Origin: an uncultured Vicinamibacterales bacterium
GTDB lineage: Bacteria; Acidobacteriota; Vicinamibacteria; Vicinamibacterales; UBA8438
Direction: 5' to 3'
DNA length: 64,000 nucleotides
Assembly: GCA_958295905.1 (NCBI GenBank)
Contig: OY282382.1
Location: 5,390,910 to 5,454,909, forward strand
In this document: positions 8,359 through 16,311 of the stretch, piece by piece
Position numbering within the stretch: position 1 is the stretch's first letter
Layout: the number at the start of each line of letters is the position of its first letter
Notes under the pieces: generated by a model
What the model was told of the DNA's origin: nothing
What the model saw: the letters and a program-made list of their open reading frames with translations, nothing else
The model's database searches: none
Position numbers and translations under genes: made by a program

Positions 8359-9582
8359 TCAGGAGCCCGAGGTGCGGGCGATGGCGGGAAACCGGCTCTC
8401 GAACCTCCGGCTGGCGCGGACCGTGACCCGGGCGGCGTCGCGGTCGGGGTCGGGGACCAGGAACAGGGCCGCGGCCCCGTGTCGCTCCGCATGGTCGAGG
8501 CCGTCGTCCGCTCCCATCACGTAGAGCGCCGTCGACAGGACGTCGGCGGCCAGCGGGTCCTCGTGCCAGACCGTCACCGACGCCGGCCGATGGACCGGTT
8601 GTCCGGTCCTGGGATCGAGGATGTGCGCAACCGGCCGGCCTCCGACCACCCAGGAGCGCTCGGAGGCCCCGCTGGTGGCGAGCGAGCCGGTCGTGAGGGT
8701 GACCGCCAGCGCCACCTGGTTCCGTTTGGCGGGATGGGCGATGGCCACCGGCCAGCCCGCGCCGGCGGGCTTCCCGCCCACCGCGACCTGGCCCCCGAAG
8801 TCGACCATCCACGGCGGGCCCTCGGCCTGCGCGGCGACCAGCCGCCGCAGAGCTTCGCCTTTTCCGAACCCCCCGGCGTCGAGGGTCGCGTTCGCCGTAC
8901 GCGTGACGCGGCACGTCACCACGTCGAACCGGAAGTGCGCGAGGCCGGTTGCCGCCCGCGCCGCGCGCAGGACGTCCGGCGCCGGCACGGCGCCGCCCGC
9001 GCGCAGACCCCAGGCCTCGCCGAGCCTCCCGACGGCCGGGTCGAAAGCCCCGCCGGTGAGACGATGCCAGTGCGCGAGCCGCGGCCACACGCCGCACAGC
9101 GCCGGCGGCAGGAGGAACGGCTCGTTCACCGGCTGCCGGTTGAGGGCGCCCAGGACGCTGTCGGCCCGCCACGTGCTGAGCGACGCCTCGGTGCGCTCGA
9201 TCAGACCGACCATCTGTTCGAGCCGATGCAGGCCGGCGGCCCGGTCGGCGGCCTGGACGACCAGGGTCGCCCGGGTCCCCATCAGATGGACGGCGCGTTC
9301 GACCAAGGTCGGCGCCGCGGTGGGTTGCAGGCGAGCGCCGACAACCCCGGTCCAGGACCGTCCCCCCCCGCGCCCCGGCGCGCCCCGCAGAACAGAAGCG
9401 GCGGCGCCGAAGACACCGTTCGCGGGCGGGAAGCCGGAACACCGGTGCGGGTTCCGTTCCCCCCGCGGCGCGCCAGGAACCGGAGCACGGGCGGCGCAGA
9501 CGCCCCGCGCGGCATCGGCGACGGTCAGTGCGGTCCCGCCGCACGACAGGCAGGCCGCCACGACGACCATCGCGGTTCTCAT
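8359..9582 (-). CDS. apbE: ApbE-family FAD:protein FMN transferase
   Basis: 407 residues. ApbE moves FMN from FAD onto Thr or Ser of periplasmic flavoproteins using Mg2+. Visible hallmarks are the family start AVHLMGTRATLVV (about residue 97), SLSTWRADSVLGALN, GGAFDPAVGRL, LDAGGFGKGEALRRLV, MVDFGGQVAVGGKP, SGASERSW and HILDPRTGQP near the end. An exported N-terminus (VVVAACLSCGG) fits a periplasmic site. About 70 residues between signal and catalytic start are Pro/Arg-rich and longer than usual. Its start overlaps the upstream cytochrome-b-like stop by ATGA, so the two are translationally coupled. The likely substrate is the FMN-binding protein two genes upstream. Confidence 0.9.
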   Translation of the reverse strand: MRTAMVVVAACLSCGGTALTVADAARGVCAARAPVPGAPRGERNPHRCSGFPPANGVFGAAASVLRGAPGRGGGRSWTGVVGARLQPTAAPTLVERAVHLMGTRATLVVQAADRAAGLHRLEQMVGLIERTEASLSTWRADSVLGALNRQPVNEPFLLPPALCGVWPRLAHWHRLTGGAFDPAVGRLGEAWGLRAGGAVPAPDVLRAARAATGLAHFRFDVVTCRVTRTANATLDAGGFGKGEALRRLVAAQAEGPPWMVDFGGQVAVGGKPAGAGWPVAIAHPAKRNQVALAVTLTTGSLATSGASERSWVVGGRPVAHILDPRTGQPVHRPASVTVWHEDPLAADVLSTALYVMGADDGLDHAERHGAAALFLVPDPDRDAARVTVRASRRFESRFPAIARTSGS

Positions 9583-10136
9583 GGGGAGAGAGGGGCGGCC
9601 GGGCGGACCGCGTCAAGCCCGTCGGGCAACACGCGGCCGAGCCTCCAGCCGATGACGAGGTGCGTCGTGTAGCCGGCGACGAAGAGGGCGCTCACGGCGA
9701 CGTGGACCCAGATGAACGCGGTGATCCACGCCGGGCTGGAGGCGACCTGCATCAGATAGCCGGTCAGCGCCATCACCGAGAAGCCGAGCAGCGACGTCCA
9801 ACCCGACCGTCGGTTCCGCGGGTCCGGCGAGATCAGCTTGCGCAGGGTGTGCGTCCGAAAGAGCATGCCGAAGAAGACCACGAAGAACGGCGCGGCCACG
9901 ATGTGGAGGGCCAGCATGGTCGGCTGCCAGGGATGATTGACGACCGAGAAGGGATCGGCCGGCGCCATCAGGTACTTCATGCAGAAGTAGACGATGCCGG
10001 TAGCCGCCACCAGCGCGTGCAGCAGGTTGAAGGCCCACTTCTCCCACCACGTCATCGCCAGGGCGATTCCCGGACGCCGCAGGTCGGTGCGCCGGTCCGG
10101 CGCAGGCTCGCGCCTCACCGGGCTGCGCATGGCCAT
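9579..10136 (-). CDS. Cytochrome b561/DUF4405-like membrane protein
   Basis: 185 residues from the ATG at 10136; an alternative start is MTWWEKWAF at 10055. Four membrane helices carry regularly spaced His: NLLHALVAATGIVYF, MLALHIVAAPFFVVFFG, SLLGFSVMALTGYLMQV, and FIWVHVAVSALFVAGYTTHLVIGW. The His in NLLHAL, LALHIV, WVHVA and TTHLV could hold two b-haems, as in cytochrome b561/DUF4405 proteins. It probably moves electrons from the quinone pool to the flavinylated periplasmic partner. The order FMN-binding - cytochrome b - apbE on one strand is a recognised flavinylation arrangement. A family A repeat sits between it and the FMN-binding gene. Confidence 0.65.
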   Translation of the reverse strand: MAMRSPVRREPAPDRRTDLRRPGIALAMTWWEKWAFNLLHALVAATGIVYFCMKYLMAPADPFSVVNHPWQPTMLALHIVAAPFFVVFFGMLFRTHTLRKLISPDPRNRRSGWTSLLGFSVMALTGYLMQVASSPAWITAFIWVHVAVSALFVAGYTTHLVIGWRLGRVLPDGLDAVRPAAPLSP

Positions 10137-10183
10137 GGCCGCTCGAATACCGCCTCTCCAGGAACCCCGGCAGCCCGCGGCGA

Positions 10184-10350
10184 CAGTCCCCGCCGCCTTC
10201 GAGCGGCGCTGCATCCCGCCTGACGGGGTTGTTCGTCGGTCACCTACGCCCAATGCGCCTCCTCACGCCTTGCCAAGCAGGGCGTTCTCTTGCCCGCGGG
10301 CGCTCTTCAGCCCGCCGGCCCCCCCCGCCGCGCTCGGCGCGACGCGGAGT
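10184..10350 (+). repeat. Dispersed repeat family A, full-length copy
   Basis: About 167 bases that match, in reverse complement, 25133-25304 along nearly the whole length, including CTTCGAGCGGCG, GCATCCCGCCTGAC, GTTGTTCGTCGGT, CTCACGCCTTG and TTGCCCGCGGGCGCTCT. It is inserted between two genes of the flavin cluster. It has no long open frame of its own and no obvious inverted ends. Confidence 0.7.
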
Positions 10351-10363
10351 TCGCCGCGGGCGG

Positions 10364-10909
10364 CTACGGCACGCCGCGCGCCAGCACCCGATCCGTCGCC
10401 AGCACGCGCCGGACCGCCGCGTTGGCGGCGAGCCCGGTCAGGGTCGCGCCGGCGATCGCGCGGATGGCGCGGCGCACCGCCAGATCGTCGTTCAGCGGCC
10501 GGTTATCGTATTGCCCGAGCCACCGCTCGGACGGCAGGTACTCGATCGGCTCGAGGAACGCGGTGACGTCGATGCGCTTCACCGTGCCGTCCGCGCTCAA
10601 CGAGATCAGCAGGCTCTCCCGTTTCGTGCGCACGACGTGCGTATCGACATACGCGCGCCCCACGACGGCGCCATCCTTCGTGGCCACGTATCGGGCGACC
10701 AGACCGCTCTCGACGTCGACCCCGGCCAGCTCGCCGATCGCGGTTCTCTGGGCCCGCGTGAGAAAGACGCGCTCGGCCGCCACGGCGGCGCCGGGATAGA
10801 CGGCGGCCAGCGCCTCCTCCCGCGTCATGCGGCCGCCTTGCGCGGACGGCGCCGCGCCGGCCGCCGCCAGCAGCGCCAGGGTCATCCCGCCGGTCAGAAG
10901 TAGTCGCAT
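10364..10909 (-). CDS. Periplasmic FMN-binding domain protein
   Basis: 181 residues from the ATG at 10909, with a signal peptide LLLTGGMTLALLAAAGAAPSAQG. The body resembles the FMN_bind domain of RnfG/NqrC type. The segment AIAGATLTGLAANAAVRR holds the ApbE modification motif, (S/T)GA(T/S)x(T/S), read here as AGATLT; the second Thr would carry covalent FMN. The first position is Ala instead of Ser/Thr, a mild deviation. LGQYDNRPLNDDLAVRRAIRAI just before it matches the usual run-up. Clustered with apbE and a membrane cytochrome, it probably relays electrons outside the cytoplasm. Confidence 0.8.
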   Translation of the reverse strand: MRLLLTGGMTLALLAAAGAAPSAQGGRMTREEALAAVYPGAAVAAERVFLTRAQRTAIGELAGVDVESGLVARYVATKDGAVVGRAYVDTHVVRTKRESLLISLSADGTVKRIDVTAFLEPIEYLPSERWLGQYDNRPLNDDLAVRRAIRAIAGATLTGLAANAAVRRVLATDRVLARGVP

Positions 10910-10984
10910 CGTCAAATTCGCACTCCACCCGTTGCCGGCCGAGGCGCGGGCGGGCCGGGCACGCGCACCGCCGGTCCCGTCAAC

Positions 10985-12418
10985 TCAGAAGGCGTACCCC
11001 AGGTTGATGTTGAACTGGTTGATTCCGGAGTCCGCATCGTTGCTCACCCACGCGTGGTCCACCTTGAGGACGACGCCGGGGTCGGGTTTCAGCTCGATGC
11101 CGAACGTGAAGTAGGTGTTGTCGGTCGACAGGCTGCGCTCGAACCCGGCCGGCATCCGGGCCTGGGTGTCGACCTGCTCGTAGCGCACGTAGGGCGTCAA
11201 CCCCACGCCGCCGGCCCCCGCGACCTGCGACAGCAGGTCGTAGCCGAGCTGGATGTACGCGCCCTGCAGCCCCTCGCCCACGCCGCTGGTTCCGGTCTTT
11301 CCCAGCGCCTGGTTGAGCCGGTCCGCGTCCGAGAGGCCGGCGCGCGCGAACAGCGCCCGCAGGTCGAGGCCGCGCACCTGCGCCTGGCCGTGAAGGTCGA
11401 AGACGGCGGTGCCGATGCCGTACTCGGTGCCGTCCACGACGATCTCGCCCTGCCCCGAATCACCGGTGTAGAAGCTGGCCCCGAAGAAGACGCCCGGCGT
11501 GGGCGTGATGTCGAGCCGCCCGGTGAAGGCGAGGCTCGTCGACTTGGCCTTGCCGCCCTTCTGGCGGCCGCCGCGCAGGCCGCCCGACGAGAAGCTCGAC
11601 CCGTTGAAACCGTTGAGGACGTAGGCCCGGAACGACACCTGACCGAACGCGCCGTAGAAGCCGCCGCCGTTCTCGCGCCAGGTCGACGGGATGATCTTGT
11701 TCTCGGTGACCGGCCGCTCGGCCCCCATGAACACCGTCGGCTCGTGGAACTCGTTCACCAGCCCCATCGGCACCAGCAGCATGCCGCCGCGGAGCCCGAA
11801 GTTCTCGGTCGCCTGGTAGTCGACGTACGCGAACTCGACGAAGATCTCCTTGGCGTGCTCGACCTCGATTTCGGAGTTGAACAGGAACTTGTCGCTGAAC
11901 CGGTAGCCGGCGTAGAGAATGGCGCGCAGATAGTCGAACTGCGTCGTCTTGCCGGTGGGGCTTCCGCCCTGGTTCGTGTCGGCGTAGTTCTCGAGCAGCA
12001 TCTCGCCGTACCCGGCGATGGACACGCCGCGGTCGATGGCGTAGGTCGCGGCCGCCGACGGGGCGAGCCCCAGCCTCCGCGCCTCGTCGACGTCAAGGCG
12101 CTCGTCCTCGCCGCTCCGCAACCGTTCCAGCTCCTCGGCCAGCACGTCGATGCGCCGCTCGAGCTCGGCGACGTCGGCCTCCCGCCCCTGCTCGACCGCT
12201 TCGGCCTCCCCGACCTCGGGGTCCGCCTCGGCTTCAGGATCGGCGACCGCCTCGACGGCGCCCGGGGCCGCGGCGGCCGCGGCCGGAGTTCCGGCCTCGA
12301 CCGCGCTCGACCGGCCGATGTCCGCCGGGGCTCCCTGCCCCGACGCGGTGGCGGCAAGGCCGCAGATCAGGGTCACGATGAGCACGTGCTCAATGAAGCG
12401 GCGGCGGTCGTTCGTCAT
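10985..12418 (-). CDS. Outer-membrane porin-like beta-barrel with N-terminal coiled coil
   Basis: 477 residues. The start at 12418 is chosen because GGAGG lies 7 bases before it, while the alternative ATG at 12424 is only one base from that site. Signal peptide (EHVLIVTLICGLAATASG), an Ala/Glu/Pro-rich linker, then a coiled coil at about 75-112 (VAELERRIDVLAEELERLR), as in trimeric porins with a periplasmic stalk. The rest alternates beta strands (AGYGEMLLEN, YAGYRFSDKFLFNSEIEVEHA, LRGGMLLVPMGLVNEFHEP) and ends FNINLGYAF with a terminal Phe. It resembles phosphate/anion-type porins. It heads the minus-strand flavin gene row. Confidence 0.75.
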   Translation of the reverse strand: MTNDRRRFIEHVLIVTLICGLAATASGQGAPADIGRSSAVEAGTPAAAAAAPGAVEAVADPEAEADPEVGEAEAVEQGREADVAELERRIDVLAEELERLRSGEDERLDVDEARRLGLAPSAAATYAIDRGVSIAGYGEMLLENYADTNQGGSPTGKTTQFDYLRAILYAGYRFSDKFLFNSEIEVEHAKEIFVEFAYVDYQATENFGLRGGMLLVPMGLVNEFHEPTVFMGAERPVTENKIIPSTWRENGGGFYGAFGQVSFRAYVLNGFNGSSFSSGGLRGGRQKGGKAKSTSLAFTGRLDITPTPGVFFGASFYTGDSGQGEIVVDGTEYGIGTAVFDLHGQAQVRGLDLRALFARAGLSDADRLNQALGKTGTSGVGEGLQGAYIQLGYDLLSQVAGAGGVGLTPYVRYEQVDTQARMPAGFERSLSTDNTYFTFGIELKPDPGVVLKVDHAWVSNDADSGINQFNINLGYAF

Positions 12419-12465
12419 GGGCATGCCTCCTTCAGTGACGGGTTGTTGCATACCCCGACCGTCGC

Positions 12466-12493
12466 CCTATAATGGCCTTGCTGGACAGGTCAA
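12466..12493 (-). promoter_or_regulatory. Candidate promoter of the porin gene
   Basis: On the minus strand TTGACC (12493-12488), a 16-base spacer and TATAGG (12471-12466), 48 bases before the start codon. The Fur-like palindrome at 12599 lies about 106 bases further upstream, so repression of this promoter by that site would be indirect. Confidence 0.5.
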
Positions 12494-12598
12494 GCCGCGG
12501 CTTGGGATAGCGGGGCGTGACGTTGCAGCCGGGGCCCGCCGGGTGTTGCCGCACCCGCGGGCCTTCTTCTTCTCTGCCGGCCGGCGGCCGGCCCGGCG

Positions 12599-12623
12599 CA
12601 AGTTGAGACTAAATCTCAACTTG
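12599..12623. promoter_or_regulatory. Fur-box-like operator 2
   Basis: Two CAAGTTGAG arms face each other around 7 bases; the 15-base core TGAGACTAAATCTCA matches the Fur consensus at 12 of 14 fixed positions. It lies in the 353-base gap between the porin start and the DUF6787 gene. Otherwise that gap holds only GC-rich sequence with no gene. Confidence 0.6.
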
Positions 12624-12771
12624 GGGTGTCACTATACCCGCCTGCCAATCCGGCCGTCAACCCAGAAATGCGACGTGATCTCAATTTTGCCGTTGAGCCG
12701 GGTTCTCCGACCGCCGTTCGAGTCGCGCCCCCGGGGTTCGGGAGAGAGGAGAGACGGGGGAATGGCATCGA

Positions 12772-13080
12772 TCAGTTCGACGTCCCGACCGCGCGGCCGC
12801 TCACGAGGCGGCCGACCGCCTTCATCTTGCCCCAGAAGAAGTCGAACTGTCCGAGGAGGGTTCCGTATCCGAGCAGCAGAATCTGGTAGATGGGCAGCAT
12901 GACGACCAGATAGACCACCCACTGCAGCCACCCCGGCGCGGCCTCGGCGAACATCAACCCCATCACCGGGCCCTTCAGCCGGAGGGTGGTGAGACCGGCG
13001 AGCGAGAACGCCGCCAGAATGGCGGCCACGCCACCGGGCCCTACCCCCCAACGCGCCTTCATGCGTTCGACGAACTTCAT
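12772..13080 (-). CDS. DUF6787-like small membrane protein
   Basis: 102 residues with the layout of the DUF6787 family: a short basic N-terminus (FVERMKARWGVGPGG), a first helix (VAAILAAFSLAGLTTLRLKGPVM) and a second (WLQWVVYLVVMLPIYQILLLGYG), then FDFFWGKMKAVGRLVSG. The function of the family is unknown. Fur-like palindromes lie on both sides of the gene, so it may belong to the same iron-responsive group. Confidence 0.65.
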   Translation of the reverse strand: MKFVERMKARWGVGPGGVAAILAAFSLAGLTTLRLKGPVMGLMFAEAAPGWLQWVVYLVVMLPIYQILLLGYGTLLGQFDFFWGKMKAVGRLVSGRAVGTSN

Positions 13081-13243
13081 CGGTCCCCTTAATCAACCAA
13101 CCGCGCAGCGCTCGATACGGCCCGCCGCGTCGTCGTCCCTTCCTGCCGGGCGATTCCGCCCGCCCCCGCGGTCGCCGCGCCGTCAGGGGGTTGCCTTGGC
13201 GGCGTTTCGGTATGGCGCATGTGATGCGGTCCTTGGTTTCAGT

Positions 13244-13266
13244 AAAATTGAGTTTGAGTCTCAATT
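13244..13266. promoter_or_regulatory. Fur-box-like operator 3
   Basis: AAATTGAG and CTCAATTT flank 7 bases; the core TGAGTTTGAGTCTCA matches the Fur consensus at 11 of 14 fixed positions and shares the TTGAG-N7-CTCAA frame with operator 2. It is 164 bases upstream of the DUF6787 start and also faces the TolB-like gene. The remainder of 13081-13518 shows no gene. Confidence 0.5.
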
Positions 13267-13518
13267 TCAATATCAGCATTCTATGTGCGGCCGATTCGGT
13301 CGGTCAAGAAGAAAACGGGGAGGGGTACCTGCGTGAGGACGCCGTGCGGTCGACCGCGACGGCGAATCCACCGGGTAACCGCCAAGTCGCCGGCCCGCCC
13401 CCGCCGATCTGACTGGCGTCCCCCCGATCACCTGTCGTACCATGCGCACCAACCCTCCAGCCTCGACCGGCTCGCTCCCGCCGGCGGGCGGGGACCGGGC
13501 GCACGAAAGGACCTGACC

Positions 13519-14586
13519 ATGTCGAAGCGTTTTCTCCCGTTCTTGTCGATTCTGATGCTGCCGTTCGTCCTGTCGCCGCCCGCGTCCGGCCTGTCGGCCG
13601 AGGAGGCGACCGGGCAGGAGGGAGCGGCGGTCGAGGCCGAGGTCCATCTGGCGAACGTCCGGCAGCTCACCTTCGGGGGCGAGAACGCCGAGGCGTACTT
13701 CTCGCACGACGGGTCGGAGATCATCTTCCAGAGCACCCGCGAGGGGGTGCCGTGCGACCAGATCTTCCGGATGAACCTCGACGGGTCGAACCAGCGGATG
13801 GTGAGCAACGGCGAGGGCCGGACCACCTGCGGCTACTTCTATCCCGACGGCGAGTCGATCGTCTACGCCTCGACCCATCTCGGCTCGCCCGAGTGCCCGC
13901 CGCCCCCCAGCTTCCGGATGGGCTACGTCTGGGCCACCTACGACAGCTTCGACATCTTCCGGGCGTCGCCCGACGGCGCCCTGACCCGCCTGACCGACAC
14001 CCCCGGCTACGACGCCGAGGCGACCATCGGCCCCGACGGCCGCATCGTCTTCATGAGCGTGCGGGACGGCGACCAAGAGATTTACTCGATGAACGGCGAC
14101 GGGTCGGACGTCCGTCGCCTGACGCATCGGCAGGGGCCGGACGGGGGCCCGTTCTTCTCGCCCGACGGCTCGAAGATCATCTTCCGCGGACGCGGGATCC
14201 CCGACGGCCCCGAGTTCGACGACTACAAGCGACTGCTCGACCAGGGGCTGTGGCGACCCAGCGCCGTCGAGCTGTTCGTCATGGACGCCGACGGCTCGAA
14301 CCTGAAGCAGGTCACCGACCTCGGCGGGGCCAACTTCGCCCCCTTCTGGCACCCCGACGGCGAGCGCATCATCTTCGCGTCGAACTCGCACAACCCCGAA
14401 GGCCGCAACTTCGACATCTTCATGATCAATCTGGACGGCTCGGGGCTGGAGCAGATCACCTACACGGACGTCTTCGACGGCTTCCCGATGTTCTCGCCCG
14501 ACGGCGCGAAGCTCATCTTCGCGTCGAACCGCAACGCCGCGCAGGAGGGGGAGACGAACATCTTCATCGCGGACTGGGTGGAGTGA
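13519..14586 (+). CDS. Exported TolB-type beta-propeller (WD40-like PD40 repeats)
   Basis: 355 residues from the ATG at 13519, behind a GAAAGGA site. Signal peptide SILMLPFVLSPPASGLS. Six or so repeats of the PD40 form follow: AYFSHDGSEIIFQSTREG, YFYPDGESIVYASTHLG, TIGPDGRIVFMSVRDGDQEIYSMNGDG, FFSPDGSKIIFRGRG, FWHPDGERIIFASNS and MFSPDGAKLIFASNRN. This is the TolB C-terminal propeller without the TolB N-terminal domain, common in secreted proteins of Acidobacteriota. The binding partner is unknown. The convergent NHL gene follows after repeats and a hairpin. Confidence 0.8.
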   Translation: MSKRFLPFLSILMLPFVLSPPASGLSAEEATGQEGAAVEAEVHLANVRQLTFGGENAEAYFSHDGSEIIFQSTREGVPCDQIFRMNLDGSNQRMVSNGEGRTTCGYFYPDGESIVYASTHLGSPECPPPPSFRMGYVWATYDSFDIFRASPDGALTRLTDTPGYDAEATIGPDGRIVFMSVRDGDQEIYSMNGDGSDVRRLTHRQGPDGGPFFSPDGSKIIFRGRGIPDGPEFDDYKRLLDQGLWRPSAVELFVMDADGSNLKQVTDLGGANFAPFWHPDGERIIFASNSHNPEGRNFDIFMINLDGSGLEQITYTDVFDGFPMFSPDGAKLIFASNRNAAQEGETNIFIADWVE

Positions 14587-14616
14587 GCGGCGTCCGGCGG
14601 GTCTCGGTCCCCAGCC

Positions 14617-14715
14617 CGGTAATCGTCGCCTGCGGCTCCGATTGCCGCCCAACCAACCCCGCCGGGGAGTCGGCGCCTCCGGGGGAGTCGGCGCCGTTCC
14701 ACGGCGCAGACTCCC
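14617..14715 (-). repeat. Dispersed repeat family B copy
   Basis: Contains the reverse complement of the family core (GATTGCCGCCCAACCAACC) followed by CGGCGCCGTTCCACGGCGCAGACTCC. It begins just after the TolB-like stop. A short internal duplication (GGGGAGTCGGCGCC...) is present. Confidence 0.75.
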
Positions 14716-14908
14716 AGGTCGCGTTCGACCGAGACCTGCCCGCCCGGGGGAGCGGCTCGCGGGGCGTCCGGACGCTTTCTCTGACTGGACGCCCGAGAAA
14801 GGAAGATCCACGCCCCGCGCTCAACCGAAACCGTTGCGCGCTGGAATCGGAAATCAGCGACGGGAGGAGTGACGCCCGGGGAACACATCCGCCCGCGAGG
14901 GAGCTGAC

Positions 14909-14935
14909 CGCGCCCCGCCGCGGAGGCGGGGCGCG
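14909..14935. terminator. GC-rich hairpin between convergent genes
   Basis: CGCGCCCCGCC and GGCGGGGCGCG form an 11-bp perfect stem with a 5-base loop. There is no T-run. It lies between the convergent TolB-like and NHL genes and may stop transcription from both sides. Confidence 0.5.
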
Positions 14936-14959
14936 GCGTGAATCGTCCGATCAGTTCGC

Positions 14960-15052
14960 CCGAAAATCGTCGCAGGGTCGCGCTGCGGCCTCCGATTGCC
15001 GCCCAACCAACCCGCCAGGAATCCCGCGCCGTTCCACGGCGCAGACTCCCTA
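14960..15052 (-). repeat. Dispersed repeat family B copy ending at the NHL-gene stop
   Basis: AAAATCGTCGCAGGG... CCGATTGCCGCCCAACCAACC ... GTTCCACGGCGCAGACTCCCTA. The CTA at the end is the TAG stop of the minus-strand NHL gene, the same junction as at the TonB receptor and ankyrin genes. Confidence 0.75.
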
Positions 15053-16138
15053 CTCCTCGTCCGTCGGCAACGCGGTCTGGTTCAGCAGCAGCTTCTGGAC
15101 GCGCCAGTTGTTCATGTCGGCGACGATCAGCACGTTCTCGTCGCGACACGAAATGCCGTGAACCCAGTTGAACTGCCCGAGCTGCCGGCCCGATTCGCCC
15201 AGCCAGCCGAGGATCTCGCCGTCCAGGGTCATCTTGTAGATGCGCCCCGGCTCCACGTCCGACGCGAACAGGTACTGCGTCTCGCCGGCCGAGATGCACA
15301 GCGTCCAGGGCGCGGTGTTGTCGGGCTGGTTCGGCCGGGGGTTGCCCAGCACCGGCTGCCGCGTCTTGTCGAACGGCACGTTGAGCAGGATCGTCTTGAC
15401 GTAGTTGCCGTCCGAGTCGAACTTCTGGATGCGGCTGTTGCTGCGGTCGGCGACGTAGACGTAGCCCCCGCGGTCGACCTGGAGGTTGTGGGGCAACCGG
15501 AGCTGATCGTTGCCGGTCCCGTAAGTGCCCCACGACTTGAGCCAGTTCCCGTGCTTGTCCATCTTGCCGACGCGCGAGTTCATGTAGCCGTCGCTGACGA
15601 AGATGTTGCCGTCGGGGTCCCAGCCCACGTCGGTGGGGCCCTGGAAGTAGCCGTCGACGTGCCGCGCCTCGCGCGGGTCGACGTGCTCGTAGTGGTCGAA
15701 GCCCTCGGGACGCCGGCCGAGGTTCAGGGTGACGTAGCCGGCGGGGTCGAACTTGGTGACCGCGTTGGTCCCCTTGTCGACGACCCAGAGGTTGTCGTCG
15801 TCGTCGAAGCGCACCGAGTGCCCGTACCCCAGCCCGTAGACGCCTTGGCCGATCTCGCGCACGAAGTTGCCCCGGCCGTCGAACTCGAGCAGGTTCGTGG
15901 TGGCGTTGCCGTAGAGCGGGCCGGTGGTGGCGGTGCCGGGGTGGTTCAGCAGGATGATGTGGCCCTTGGAGTTCTCGGCCACCGCGAGGGTCTCGCCGAG
16001 GTTCATGGTCGGCGGATACTTCAGGAAGCCGGGCACGGACACGAAGGGAATCTCCGGTGCGTCCTGCGTCTGGGCGCGCGCCGGCGCCGCGCCGAGCGCC
16101 AGCGCGACGGCCGCCGCGGCAATGATGAGACGTTTCAC
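15050..16138 (-). CDS. Secreted NHL-repeat beta-propeller protein
   Basis: 362 residues from a GTG at 16138 with AAGGAGG 6 bases before it; the frame is open further upstream but without a ribosome-binding site. Signal peptide LIIAAAAVALALGAAPARAQ. NHL repeats follow: VAENSKGHIILLNHPGT, GYGHSVRFDDDDNLWVVDKGTNAVTKFDPAG, DVGWDPDGNIFVSDGYMNSRVGKMDKHG, NLQVDRGGYVYVADRSNSRIQKFDSDG and HGISCRDENVLIVADMNNWRVQKL. This is a six-bladed propeller like peptidyl-alpha-hydroxyglycine lyase or streptogramin lyase relatives. The substrate is unknown. A close architectural relative lies at 19395-20513. Confidence 0.8.
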   Translation of the reverse strand: MKRLIIAAAAVALALGAAPARAQTQDAPEIPFVSVPGFLKYPPTMNLGETLAVAENSKGHIILLNHPGTATTGPLYGNATTNLLEFDGRGNFVREIGQGVYGLGYGHSVRFDDDDNLWVVDKGTNAVTKFDPAGYVTLNLGRRPEGFDHYEHVDPREARHVDGYFQGPTDVGWDPDGNIFVSDGYMNSRVGKMDKHGNWLKSWGTYGTGNDQLRLPHNLQVDRGGYVYVADRSNSRIQKFDSDGNYVKTILLNVPFDKTRQPVLGNPRPNQPDNTAPWTLCISAGETQYLFASDVEPGRIYKMTLDGEILGWLGESGRQLGQFNWVHGISCRDENVLIVADMNNWRVQKLLLNQTALPTDEE

Positions 16139-16311
16139 AAGAACCTCCTTGGAGCCCGGTCCTTTCGACCGGAGAACACGATTGAGACACGCAACGCCCG
16201 TATAGTAGCGCAGCTTTCGGCCGCCCCATCCACCGTGACCCGCCCTTTTTCGGCCGCCGGTTCGCGGCCGGGACGCGCTTGCGGAGCCGGATTCGGCCGC
16301 CGTCCCGCCGA

